64,000 bases of DNA from Bacillota bacterium (GTDB taxonomy: Bacteria; Bacillota; Clostridia; Lachnospirales; Lachnospiraceae), in the NCBI GenBank assembly GCA_023386315.1, contig JAEWJZ010000025.1, positions 1-64,000 on the forward strand. Direction: 5' to 3'. The notes below the pieces were generated by a model. That model worked only from the letters and a program-made list of their open reading frames with translations, searched no databases and was not told the DNA's origin. This document shows, one piece after another, positions 31,029 to 39,982 of this stretch. The translations under genes were made by a program, and so were the position numbers. How positions within the stretch are numbered: the stretch's first letter is position 1; each line of letters begins with the position of its first letter.

Positions 31029-32108
31029 ATGAAAAAAAAAGTACTATTACCTGGAGTGATCGCAGTGATATTGTTTGCGGTGATATTGGTTCGGATTAAT
31101 GGAATGAAAGTTCCCGTCAAGGCAGATACTCTGCCTGTTGTGGAAACCGTTAATCCGGAAGTTGGCACAATTGAGTTGTACACCAGTCTGATTGGAACCA
31201 TAGAACCTGAGACTGTTGTCAGAATATCTCCTGAAGCATCAGGAACAGTTACGCAGGTAGCCGCAAAAGCAGGTGATATGGTGCAGCAGGGACAGCTTCT
31301 GTGCGTAATTGATACTAATAAAGTACAGAGTGCAAAGAATACCATGGACAATGCACAAGTTACTTACAAAGAAACACATGATACCCTGGGGCGCATGTCA
31401 GTGCTTTATCAAAGCGGAGCTGTCTCGGAGCAGGATTATCAGGGATATGTAAATTCAGCAAAAAAGTCGGAGATTGCATACAAACAGGCAAAGGAGGAGT
31501 ACGAAAACCAGGTTTCTTACAGTAATATAAAGTCTCCCATCAGCGGAAAGATAGAAAGCTGCAATATTGAGCAATTTGATAAGGTTTCAACCAGCGATCA
31601 GATCTTTGTCATATCCGGAGAGGGGAATAAAATCATCTCTACAAGCCTGACAGAGAAATTGAAACGTCGGGTAAAGCCTGGTGATCCGGTTACTGTTGAG
31701 GAAGACGGAAACTATCTGCAGGGAACTATTTCTGAAATAAGCGGGATGGCAGATGATAAGACCGGTTTGTTTCAGATTAAGATACAGCTAGCCGACGCAA
31801 ACGATTTATCTGCCGGAACCAGTGTCAAGCTGTCTTTGTGCTCTGAGAGGGCAGACCAGGTCATTACAGTACCCGTAGATTCTGTTTACTATGAGAACAG
31901 TAAACCATATGTATATACGTATGACAACGGTACAGTACATAAAATTTTTATTGAAGCTGGTATCTACGATTCAAGCCGCCTGGAGGTAAAGGAAGGAATA
32001 CAGAAAAATATGGATGTCATTACCACCTGGAGCCCTGAGCTTTATGAAGGAGCAAAAGCGTCGGTAATGAATTCAGGAGAAGAAATAAAAGGAGAATCCA
32101 AGGCATGA
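31029..32108 (+). CDS. RND efflux periplasmic-adaptor-type (HlyD/MFP) protein
   Basis: A 359-residue adaptor with an N-terminal membrane anchor (about 5-22). The two lipoyl half-motifs flank a helical hairpin: ASGTVTQVAAKAGDMVQQGQ and SNIKSPISGKIES, with a coiled region of about 65 residues between. A beta-barrel domain follows. It should link the pump with outer components. The following pump gene overlaps it by four bases (ATGA), so the two are translationally coupled. RBS TTAAGGAGC. Confidence 0.93.
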   Translation: MKKKVLLPGVIAVILFAVILVRINGMKVPVKADTLPVVETVNPEVGTIELYTSLIGTIEPETVVRISPEASGTVTQVAAKAGDMVQQGQLLCVIDTNKVQSAKNTMDNAQVTYKETHDTLGRMSVLYQSGAVSEQDYQGYVNSAKKSEIAYKQAKEEYENQVSYSNIKSPISGKIESCNIEQFDKVSTSDQIFVISGEGNKIISTSLTEKLKRRVKPGDPVTVEEDGNYLQGTISEISGMADDKTGLFQIKIQLADANDLSAGTSVKLSLCSERADQVITVPVDSVYYENSKPYVYTYDNGTVHKIFIEAGIYDSSRLEVKEGIQKNMDVITTWSPELYEGAKASVMNSGEEIKGESKA

Positions 32109-35100
32109 ATCAATTAACAAAAATCGTCTTAAGACGGCCGGTTACCGTTATCATGTGTCTTCTATGTCTGGTGGTATTTGGTGTTTCTTCTGTAATCAAC
32201 TCCAGGCAGGAGCTTACTCCGGAGATGAGTATGCCCATGCTTATGGTCGTGACCCCATATCCCGGAGCACAGCCAAAGGATGTAGATGAATTAATCAGTA
32301 AAAAGATTGAAGATGCAGTTGGTTCACTCAGCGGTATAAAAAAGGTAACGTCTAAATCCTCCGAAAACCGTTCTACAGTAACAATACAGTATGAATATGG
32401 CACAGATTTAGATAAGTCCTATAATGATTTGAAAAAGAAAATAGACGAAGTTTCTTCAGAACTGCCGGGTGAGGCCAAAACGCCGGTTGTAATGGAACTG
32501 GATACCGGATCTTCCGCTGATATAAAATTAGTTGTTACCGGGGCAGAGACGACAAATCAGTATGACTATGTGAAGCAGGAGATTGTACCGGAATTTGAAA
32601 AGCTGTCCAATGCAGCGGAAGTATCCATAGCGGGAGGCAGCGAGGATTATATTAAAGTAGAACTGAATCCGGAAAAAATGCAGCAGTATAAGATATCCAT
32701 GTCCTCCATCGCGAATGATATCTCCGCATCGGATGTAAAGATGCCTGGCGGTACAATCGAAGTAGGCAGAAAAAAAGCGGCCATATCATCACGGCTGAAG
32801 TTTGATACAGAAGATTCCCTGCAGAATGTACCGCTTACGGTACCGGGCAATAATATTGTTTATCTTGGAGATATAGCGGATATTTATACAACAAGTGAAA
32901 AAGAAGGAAGCGTAGCCCATTATAATGGGAAGAATACCGTTTCCCTATCTGTCAGCAAGCAGCAGAGTTCCACTGCAGCAGAGCTTTCAAAAGAAGTAAA
33001 TCAGACAATTAAGACACTTGAGGCAACAAAACCTGGTCTGGATATTCAGATAGTCAATGACAGCTCCAAAGATATTATGGCTTCTCTGGAATCCATTGCA
33101 GAAACCGTTATTCTTGCTATCCTGATCTCCATGGCGGTTATCTGGCTTTTCTTTGGGGATTTAAAAGCTTCCTTAATCGTTGGAAGTTCCATACCGGTAT
33201 CGATTCTGACCGCACTTATTTTAATGAAATTTATGGATTTTTCATTAAATATGCTCACACTGGCAGCACTGTCCATGGGAGTCGGTATGATGGTGGATAA
33301 TTCAATTGTGGTAATGGAAAGCTGTTTCCGTGTGACATCACAGGAAAAGAAGGATTTCATTGATTATTTTCAGGACGCCTTAAAAGGGACCGGAATTGTG
33401 GCAGCTTCCGTTTTTGGCTCCACACTGACTACCTGTGTGGTATTCCTTCCCCTGGCTTTTTTGAACGGTATGGCAGGACAGATGTTTATGCCTCTGGGAT
33501 TTACCATTGTGTTCTGCATGGGAGCTTCCCTGATATCAGCCATTACGGTGGTACCTTTATGCTATCTGATGTATAAGCCGGAAGAGACCCCTGCACCCTT
33601 ATCAGCCCCGATTAGTAAGCTTCAGAATCTGTATAGAAACGTGATGCGTCATATCCTTCCTAAGAAGAAAACAGTCATGGCAGTCTCGGTCCTTCTCCTT
33701 CTGGTATCTTTTCTTATGGCCGGACAGCTTAAAGTAAGCCTGATCACTGCCGATGACCAGGGGCAGATTGCTGTTACAGTGGATATGGCTCCCGGACTCA
33801 AGACAAAAGATGCGGATGAATTGCTGAAAAAAGTAGAAGATTCCTTTTCCGATTATCAGGAGATGGAGTCCTATGTAACCAGTTATGGAGGAAGTGGTGT
33901 AAGCGCAGGAAACTCAGCATCAATCATTGTTTATTTGAAAGAAAACAGAAAAATTCCCACGAAACAGGCGGTGGATATTTTTAAAGAAAAGCTTGGCAGG
34001 CTGACGGATTGTAAGATTACGGTAAAAGAAAATTCCTATGCAAGCATGATGAGTTCAGAAGATTCTTATGAGCTGGTCCTGAGAAGTACAGACTACGATC
34101 AGTTAAAAAACTCATCTCAGCAGATTGTATCAAAATTAATGGAAAGACCTGAACTTACCCGTATCCACTCGTCTCTTGAAAATGCGGCTCCTGTTGTGGA
34201 GGTAGGGGTCGATTCGGTAAAGGCAAAGGCAAAAGGGATCAGTCCTTCCTCAATCGGCCACAGTATATACCAGGCTATCAATGGAGTGACTGCAAAAACC
34301 ATAGAAGTAAATGGAGATGATGTGGATGTAAAAGTCCAGTATCCGGATGATGAATTTAAGTCTGTGGATCAGATCCGGAATATGACACTATCTCTTTCAA
34401 ACGGAGGGTTTGCTGCTGTTAATGATGTTGCAGAAATAAGCTTTCAGGACAGCCCGGCAAGTATTACAAGAGAAAATAAGCAATATGTTGTTTCCATAAC
34501 CGGTGATTATACTTCATCAGCGGATAAAAATACAAAATCCGTAATCAACAGGGAGATTGTAACACCAAATTTAAATTCTTTCGTAAGCTTAGGATCCAGT
34601 GCAATGGATGATCAGACGACAGAGGAACTTACTTCTCTTCTGTATGCAATTATGCTGGCAGTATTTCTGGTATTTGTGGTAATGGCGGCTCAGTTTGAAT
34701 CACCAAGATTTTCTTTTATGGTTATGACAACCATTCCATTCAGCCTGATAGGGGCTTTTGGCCTGATGTTTTTTGCAGGCTGCGAATTAAGTATGGTTGC
34801 CATGCTTGGATTTTTAATGTTAATCGGAACAGTAGTAAACAGCGGTATTCTTTATGTGGATACGGTCAACCAGTATAGAGCAGAAATGTCTCCAGAAGAG
34901 GCAATGATTGAAGCTGGAGCGACCAGACTCCGGCCAATTTTAATGACAACCTTAACCACTGTACTTTCTATGATCCCAATGGCGCTTGCATTAGGACATT
35001 CTGGTGAAATGATGCAGGGACTTGCAGTTGTCAATATCGGAGGATTGACGGCTTCCACCGTTTTAAGTCTTCTTATGCTTCCTGTATACTATAATCTTAT

Positions 35101-35146
35101 GAGCAAAAAAGAGAGAAAAAAAGTTTCAAAGACAGGAAAGGAATAA
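32105..35146 (+). CDS. RND-family efflux pump (AcrB/HAE1-like)
   Basis: A 1013-residue proton-driven transporter with the two-fold RND layout: helix 1 (about 13-30), a large extracytoplasmic loop, helices 2-6 (about 330-495), helix 7 (about 525-543), a second loop, and helices 8-12 (about 845-1000). Helix 4 contains GVGMMVDNSIVV, the family motif with an Asp used in proton relay. It is somewhat short for AcrB (about 1050) but typical for Firmicute homologues. Likely substrates are amphipathic drugs, lipids or peptides, possibly including the product of the NRPS cluster (inference). Confidence 0.94.
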   Translation: MNQLTKIVLRRPVTVIMCLLCLVVFGVSSVINSRQELTPEMSMPMLMVVTPYPGAQPKDVDELISKKIEDAVGSLSGIKKVTSKSSENRSTVTIQYEYGTDLDKSYNDLKKKIDEVSSELPGEAKTPVVMELDTGSSADIKLVVTGAETTNQYDYVKQEIVPEFEKLSNAAEVSIAGGSEDYIKVELNPEKMQQYKISMSSIANDISASDVKMPGGTIEVGRKKAAISSRLKFDTEDSLQNVPLTVPGNNIVYLGDIADIYTTSEKEGSVAHYNGKNTVSLSVSKQQSSTAAELSKEVNQTIKTLEATKPGLDIQIVNDSSKDIMASLESIAETVILAILISMAVIWLFFGDLKASLIVGSSIPVSILTALILMKFMDFSLNMLTLAALSMGVGMMVDNSIVVMESCFRVTSQEKKDFIDYFQDALKGTGIVAASVFGSTLTTCVVFLPLAFLNGMAGQMFMPLGFTIVFCMGASLISAITVVPLCYLMYKPEETPAPLSAPISKLQNLYRNVMRHILPKKKTVMAVSVLLLLVSFLMAGQLKVSLITADDQGQIAVTVDMAPGLKTKDADELLKKVEDSFSDYQEMESYVTSYGGSGVSAGNSASIIVYLKENRKIPTKQAVDIFKEKLGRLTDCKITVKENSYASMMSSEDSYELVLRSTDYDQLKNSSQQIVSKLMERPELTRIHSSLENAAPVVEVGVDSVKAKAKGISPSSIGHSIYQAINGVTAKTIEVNGDDVDVKVQYPDDEFKSVDQIRNMTLSLSNGGFAAVNDVAEISFQDSPASITRENKQYVVSITGDYTSSADKNTKSVINREIVTPNLNSFVSLGSSAMDDQTTEELTSLLYAIMLAVFLVFVVMAAQFESPRFSFMVMTTIPFSLIGAFGLMFFAGCELSMVAMLGFLMLIGTVVNSGILYVDTVNQYRAEMSPEEAMIEAGATRLRPILMTTLTTVLSMIPMALALGHSGEMMQGLAVVNIGGLTASTVLSLLMLPVYYNLMSKKERKKVSKTGKE

Positions 35147-35149
35147 AAA

Positions 35150-36298
35150 ATGAGAAATATAAAGCGAATTGCCGCATTCAGCCTTGCTGCTGTGCTCTCT
35201 TTTTCCGGTCCGGCGTTAAACGTCTGGGCCGGAAGCCCGGAGTTTGCCAGGACACAGGAGGAGTGGATGAAGCTTAGGGATAATGTGGTGGAATATGAGG
35301 AACTGGCTGATCTGATCCATGAATACAATGTAACTGTTCAAAAGAACCAGCTGGACTTAAATGATAAGAAAAAAGATGATCTGATTACCAGTGACCAGTA
35401 TGCCCAGTATTACAGGGATGCAGCAAATGATGCAAGAAGTTCCATGTCAGGAGATGATCCGGTCACTGATGCAAAAAGTGCAGTGAGCGCTGCAAAGGCG
35501 GATAAAGCGGCGGATGATAATACGGAAGATCTGGAGGTATACAGACTCACCTATGATCAGACTGAGGCAAATTTGGCAGCGCAGGCTCAGACCTTAATGA
35601 TTACCTATTTTCAACAGAAGAATCAGCTGGAAAGCTCTCAAGTACAATTAGAGCGTTCTGAGGCAGATTATCAGACAACACAGGCAAAGCAAAGCGCGGG
35701 TATGGCAACCCCGGCTGATATACTTGCAGCTCAGGAAACCATACAAAGCACCAGTGTGGAGAGTGAGAAGCTTCGTGCATCGGTGGAAGAAACTAGACAA
35801 AAGCTCTGCGTAATGCTGGGATGGAATTACAATGATTCTCCTGAAATCCGGGAGCTGCCGGCAGCAGACTCAAAACACATTCAATCATTGAATCCCGAGG
35901 CAGATAAGGAAAAAGCTCTGCAGAATAATTATGCGTTAAATATAAATAAGAAAAAGCTTGAAAATGCCAGTGCAGATATTACAAAGGAGACGTTAAAAAG
36001 AACGATCTCAAGCAATGAGCAGAACATCAGCACAGCGCTTGTAAAGGCTTATCAGGCAGTTATGCAGGCAAATGCCGCCTATGAACAGGCAATTGCGGAA
36101 GCTAATCTGGAAAGTAAAAACATGGATATCATGAAACAAAAATACCAGCTTGGCATGGTTAGCCCTCTGGTGTATCAAAAGCAGGAGAATTCATACAAAA
36201 CAAAAAGTATTGCGGTAAAGTCCGCAGAGATTGCCCTTTTTTCCTCTGTCCAGACCTATGATAATGCAGTGAACGGTCTTGCTTCTGCAGGAGGATGA
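35150..36298 (+). CDS. TolC-family-like secreted protein, first of two
   Basis: A 382-residue protein with a cleavable signal peptide (about 1-27, ending NVWAG). The rest is almost wholly helical with long coiled-coil-forming stretches and a repeated layout. Each half has the pattern of TolC-type outer-membrane efflux proteins (for example QSAGMATPADILAAQETIQS and KYQLGMVSPLVYQKQENSY, the conserved LG-x-V/A-T/S-x-x-D/L segment). It follows the pump gene by three bases. In a single-membrane cell it cannot span an outer membrane, so it may build a wall-spanning conduit (inference). Confidence 0.8.
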   Translation: MRNIKRIAAFSLAAVLSFSGPALNVWAGSPEFARTQEEWMKLRDNVVEYEELADLIHEYNVTVQKNQLDLNDKKKDDLITSDQYAQYYRDAANDARSSMSGDDPVTDAKSAVSAAKADKAADDNTEDLEVYRLTYDQTEANLAAQAQTLMITYFQQKNQLESSQVQLERSEADYQTTQAKQSAGMATPADILAAQETIQSTSVESEKLRASVEETRQKLCVMLGWNYNDSPEIRELPAADSKHIQSLNPEADKEKALQNNYALNINKKKLENASADITKETLKRTISSNEQNISTALVKAYQAVMQANAAYEQAIAEANLESKNMDIMKQKYQLGMVSPLVYQKQENSYKTKSIAVKSAEIALFSSVQTYDNAVNGLASAGG

Positions 36299-36302
36299 TG
36301 AG

Positions 36303-37499
36303 ATGAAAAAGACAGCTATTTTATCTTTCTGTATGGCAGCAGGACTTGCGTTTTTTTTCGTCATTCCTGTTTACGGTTCAACCGGACCCGGTCAGAAGGA
36401 GAATCCCATTCCAAATGGAATAACAAAAGAGCAGTGGGATAAATTAAAGGACCAGACAATTGAATTTGATGAACTATCGGATCTGGTACGTTATTTTAAT
36501 CCGGGTATTCAAAATACAACAGATACTATTTATGACTCTCTGGATAATCAGCGATATATACAAAATGAAATGAAACGTTACATCATGGATCTAAATGATG
36601 AAGCGGATGAATTAAAAGATTCGGGTGCGGCAAACACTGCCAATGGAATGGAACAGTATATGATTCTGAGTCAGACGGTAAATAGTATGAAAGCATCGGC
36701 AGAAAAAATGGGAAGATCACTGGATTATATGGACCGGTCCAATTCCTCGATTCAATCAAATATCACACAGGCAGTAAAGTCAAATACATATTATGCGAAT
36801 CAGGTTATGATCAGTTATAACAATACACTGGCGAACCGAAATACACTGATAAAGGCAGCAGAATTAAGCAATGCTGCTCTGGAAACTCAGAAAATAAACG
36901 TAAAGCAGGGGATTTCAACGGAAACAGATGTATTGTCTGCTCAAAAGGAAGTTCAGTCAGCCCAAAATTCGCTTCAAAAGCTTGATCAAACCATTGACAG
37001 TTTACGTAGTTCCCTTTGTCTTATGACCGGATATTCTAAGGATACAGCTCCTTCAATTGGTAATCTTCCAGCCATCGATCCCGGTGCAATTTATGCCATC
37101 AGCTTAGAAGCTGATACTGCAAAGGCGATAGGAAATAATTACAATCTCATATCAGAACGGCATACAGACTCCAATCACTCCACAACCGGAATAAATAACA
37201 AGAAAGCCCGTGTTTCGGAGGGAGAACAAAACGTAGCAATTACCATGCAATCCTATTATCAGGCGCTGCTACAGGAAAAAAATGCGTATGAGGCTGCCTG
37301 TACCTCTTTTGAAAAGGCAGTATTGGAAAAAGAAAAAGCAGATCGTTCCTATCAGATTGGAATTCTAAGCAAAATCGGTTATATACAAGCCCAGTTATCA
37401 TATTTGAAAGCAGAAAGTACAAAACTAAATGCCTACGGGTCTCTTTATCAGGCCTATGATACCTACCAGTGGGCGGTGAATGGAGTCATTATGAAATAA
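36303..37499 (+). CDS. TolC-family-like secreted protein, second of two
   Basis: A 398-residue paralogue of the preceding gene. It has a signal peptide (about 1-26), then EQWDKLKDQTIEFDELSDLV, which matches EEWMKLRDNVVEYEELADLI in the upstream protein at the same distance after the signal. The body is helical, and SYQIGILSKIGYIQAQLSYL is the TolC-like C-terminal motif. The ATG at 36303 follows GGAGGATGATGAG; an in-frame earlier start would overlap the upstream gene. Two non-identical copies suggest hetero-oligomer assembly or alternative channels (inference). Confidence 0.8.
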   Translation: MKKTAILSFCMAAGLAFFFVIPVYGSTGPGQKENPIPNGITKEQWDKLKDQTIEFDELSDLVRYFNPGIQNTTDTIYDSLDNQRYIQNEMKRYIMDLNDEADELKDSGAANTANGMEQYMILSQTVNSMKASAEKMGRSLDYMDRSNSSIQSNITQAVKSNTYYANQVMISYNNTLANRNTLIKAAELSNAALETQKINVKQGISTETDVLSAQKEVQSAQNSLQKLDQTIDSLRSSLCLMTGYSKDTAPSIGNLPAIDPGAIYAISLEADTAKAIGNNYNLISERHTDSNHSTTGINNKKARVSEGEQNVAITMQSYYQALLQEKNAYEAACTSFEKAVLEKEKADRSYQIGILSKIGYIQAQLSYLKAESTKLNAYGSLYQAYDTYQWAVNGVIMK

Positions 37500-37512
37500 G
37501 GCATTTGAACGG

Positions 37513-37549
37513 AACGAGGACATTGAATCGATAATGTCCTCGTTTCTTT
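37513..37549 (+). terminator. Terminator of the efflux operon
   Basis: AACGAGGACATT and AATGTCCTCGTT are perfectly complementary around an 8-base loop, followed by TCTTTA. It stands between two convergent genes and may serve both. Confidence 0.85.
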
Positions 37550-37582
37550 AGTGTGCGAAGATATCTGTTCAGCATTGAAACG

Positions 37583-38935
37583 CTATTTCATGCAGTTAAT
37601 GGAAGGGGGAATACTTTGGGGATAATGGAAGACATTTTCCGGATCGTAATTGGCCTTGACTTCAGCCAGTCTTTTGAAATTCATTCCATAATAGGCTTTA
37701 GACCAGTTTCTTAAGGACAGGTCAGGAGTATTGACATATACCCCTTTGGTAAAGGGTTCCATATCCTTGCGGAAATCCTTCACCCAACGGATTCCTGGGG
37801 CTGCCCCCTCCGGTTTATTCCAGGTAGAGTAGAAAGAGATATTTGAGAGTGCCTTACGGTAAAAATATGCCGTGGCGTCATTTGGAATTTCAGCGACTGC
37901 TCCGCCCAGTCCGTGAAAAAACACAGAGGCAGAATAGGTGGGAGGCTCGTTTATATAACGTTCAATAATATCGATTGCTTCATCAGGCAGCAGTTCGTAG
38001 AGGAAAGGCCCCACGCTTTTAAAGGGTTCCGGTGAGTCTGGCTGAGTGGAGGCGATTTTTTCAGCGGCTTCCACCCAGGGGATCTCTTCAATAAACACCG
38101 TTTGAGGAGATCCGGCCTCAAGCAGAGGACTCAAAAGTGATTGAAGCGCTGTTTGTGATCCGAGAAAAACTCCCTGCATCATAAGCAGAGTATTATCTCC
38201 CGATGCAATGGTAAGCAGCGGGGTAAGTCTTTTGTCTGAACAGGGAAGCGTATATTTCTGCCAAATTTTAAGAACTGGTCTTAAGTCAGAAAGCGGCCAG
38301 GTGATTTGTGCATATGCTACAGTGTCAATTCTGTGAGTACGGAAACGAAACGAGGTACAGGCTCCAAAATTGCCCCCTCCGCCTCCTCTCAGTGCCCAGA
38401 ACAGATCCGGATTTTCATCTGCACTGGCATGAAGCAGACAGCCGTCGGCATTTACTATTTCCGCCTCCAACAAGTTATCAATAATTAGCCCCCAGGGACG
38501 CGACAGACTGCTTTGACCTCCGCCCTGTGTAAATCCTGCTATTCCTGTAGTCGGACAGAGACCTGGCGGGACGACAAGGCCCTGTTCACCCAGCAGAATT
38601 GTCAGTTCATAATCCCTAAGGCCTGTCTGAACCGTAGCAGTACCGCATTTCTTATCAATCTCTGCCTGTTTCATTTCACTGACATCAATGACAAGACCGG
38701 CATTAACGACTGATAAACCTTCGTAATTATGCCGGCCGGAGCGCAGCCGAATGGGGATATCCTGACAGCGGGCCCATTTTATTGCATTGCTAACATCTTT
38801 TGCTTCCTGCGCAAAAACAATAATAAGCGGATATTTACTAAAAAAGGTGTTAAATACCTGACGTGCAGATTCATACTGAGGATCTTCCGGCAAAACCACC
38901 CGCCCAGTCAGTCTGGGACATTTTTCAATATACAT
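37583..38935 (-). CDS. FAD-linked oxidoreductase, berberine-bridge-enzyme type
   Basis: A 450-residue flavoprotein. The N-terminal FAD_binding_4 domain has the attachment His in RSGRHNYEGLS and a Cys in GLCPTTGIAG at the second attachment site, so bicovalent FAD is expected. The C-terminal BBE domain ends with YDPENVFHYPQSI. Family members oxidise sugars, alcohols or amines, usually passing electrons to O2. There is no signal peptide. It is a single-gene unit on the minus strand, divergent from the Crp/Fnr gene, with GAGGAAGG before the ATG. The substrate is unknown. An oxidase-type flavoprotein is unexpected in a presumed strict anaerobe, so another electron acceptor is likely. Confidence 0.9.
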   Translation of the reverse strand: MYIEKCPRLTGRVVLPEDPQYESARQVFNTFFSKYPLIIVFAQEAKDVSNAIKWARCQDIPIRLRSGRHNYEGLSVVNAGLVIDVSEMKQAEIDKKCGTATVQTGLRDYELTILLGEQGLVVPPGLCPTTGIAGFTQGGGQSSLSRPWGLIIDNLLEAEIVNADGCLLHASADENPDLFWALRGGGGGNFGACTSFRFRTHRIDTVAYAQITWPLSDLRPVLKIWQKYTLPCSDKRLTPLLTIASGDNTLLMMQGVFLGSQTALQSLLSPLLEAGSPQTVFIEEIPWVEAAEKIASTQPDSPEPFKSVGPFLYELLPDEAIDIIERYINEPPTYSASVFFHGLGGAVAEIPNDATAYFYRKALSNISFYSTWNKPEGAAPGIRWVKDFRKDMEPFTKGVYVNTPDLSLRNWSKAYYGMNFKRLAEVKANYDPENVFHYPQSIPPSINCMK

Positions 38936-39049
38936 GTTACTACCTTCCTCTAAGTTGCTGTATTACTTTTTATTATATGAATGAAATCCATTCGATGTCA
39001 GCCTGTCTGTAAGCGCCTGCTTTGTATTTACCAGATTGAATGAAAAAAA

Positions 39050-39063
39050 GTTGTAAATACAAC
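39050..39063. promoter_or_regulatory. Crp/Fnr-type box upstream of the regulator gene
   Basis: GTTGTAAATACAAC is a 6-base inverted repeat with a two-base centre. It differs only in its two central bases from the box in front of hcp (39852-39865). Confidence 0.65.
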
Positions 39064-39066
39064 GTA

Positions 39067-39122
39067 TTTGTTATAATTCCTATGATATGATTTCATAGGA
39101 AAAACATCTTTTTTATAACAAA
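39067..39122. repeat. Nested inverted repeats in the Crp/Fnr promoter region
   Basis: The outer arms TTTGTTATAA (39067-39076) and TTATAACAAA (39113-39122) are perfect 10-base complements. Inside them CCTATGA (39079-39085) pairs with TCATAGG (39093-39099). A TATAAT at 39072-39077 overlaps the left outer arm and may be the -10. Confidence 0.6.
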
Positions 39123-39149
39123 TTACAAATTGACAGATTTGGAGAAAAA

Positions 39150-39827
39150 ATGAATACATCAGCAGAATCAGAGTCTAATGAATATAATCATGTCCTGTTG
39201 TTTTCCGGAATCAGCAATCAGAAACTGCTGCCCATGCTTGACTGTCTTGGAAGCTACAAAAAAAGCTACAAAAGCGGCGAGATCATTATTCTGACAGAAG
39301 ATGCAGTAAAAAGTCTGGGCATCATTCTGAGCGGATCCGTAAAAATGATTAAGGAAGACATATGGGGAAATAAAACTCTTCTGGCAGTCATGGAAGAGGG
39401 GGGACTGTTTGGGGAGATCTTTACTTGCAGCCATGCCCAGACGGCAACGGTAACCTTTATCGCCGGGAGGGAAGCAAAAATTTTGTTTCTTCCCTTTGAA
39501 AAAATCTGGAGCTCCTGCACCATTTCCTGCGCCTGTCATCATAAGCTGACTGGAAATCTGATTTCCCTTCTTGCGGATAAGAATGTCCAGCTGATCGAAA
39601 AGCTTGAGGTAACCACAAAGAAAACACTCCGCGAGAAGATCAGCTGCTTTCTTTCTATAGAGGCGCAAAAGAATAACAGTAAGTATTTTACTGTGAATAT
39701 GGGGAGAATGGAGCTTTCTGAGTTTCTTTGTGTAAACAGAAGTGCACTGACAAGGGAGCTGAAATCCATGAGGTCGGAAGGGCTGATTGATTTTGACAGG
39801 AACACATTTAAAATAATCAAAAATTAA
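39150..39827 (+). CDS. Crp/Fnr-family regulator, probably controlling hcp
   Basis: A 225-residue regulator. An N-terminal cyclic-nucleotide-binding-like beta-barrel (about 20-135) has the pattern KSGEIIILTEDAVKSLGIILSGSVKMI but lacks the cAMP-binding Arg-Ser pair. A dimer helix follows (about 135-160), then a C-terminal HTH with MELSEFLCVNRSALTRELKSM. Several Cys residues (CTISCAC near 127-133) could bind a cofactor or react with NO. It is 155 bp upstream of the hybrid-cluster protein gene and shares a palindromic box with it. By analogy with HcpR-type regulators it probably responds to nitrosative stress (inference). Confidence 0.88.
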   Translation: MNTSAESESNEYNHVLLFSGISNQKLLPMLDCLGSYKKSYKSGEIIILTEDAVKSLGIILSGSVKMIKEDIWGNKTLLAVMEEGGLFGEIFTCSHAQTATVTFIAGREAKILFLPFEKIWSSCTISCACHHKLTGNLISLLADKNVQLIEKLEVTTKKTLREKISCFLSIEAQKNNSKYFTVNMGRMELSEFLCVNRSALTRELKSMRSEGLIDFDRNTFKIIKN

Positions 39828-39851
39828 AAAAATTAAAATAGATGTTGTTGT

Positions 39852-39865
39852 GTTGTAATAACAAC
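39852..39865. promoter_or_regulatory. Crp/Fnr-type box upstream of hcp
   Basis: GTTGTAATAACAAC lies 117 bases before the hcp start and matches the box at 39050-39063 in 12 of 14 positions, both arms being kept. A wider GTTGTT-N10-AACAAC dyad (39844-39865) includes it. Confidence 0.65.
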
Positions 39866-39982
39866 CGACATAAATGAAGTTCAATGATATTCTTAATGAG
39901 CAACAGGGCAATAGCACATTGTTGAAAAGCGCACAAACTCCCAAATGGGGTGTGTATAAATTTACTTTAGGAGGTAAGGAAT

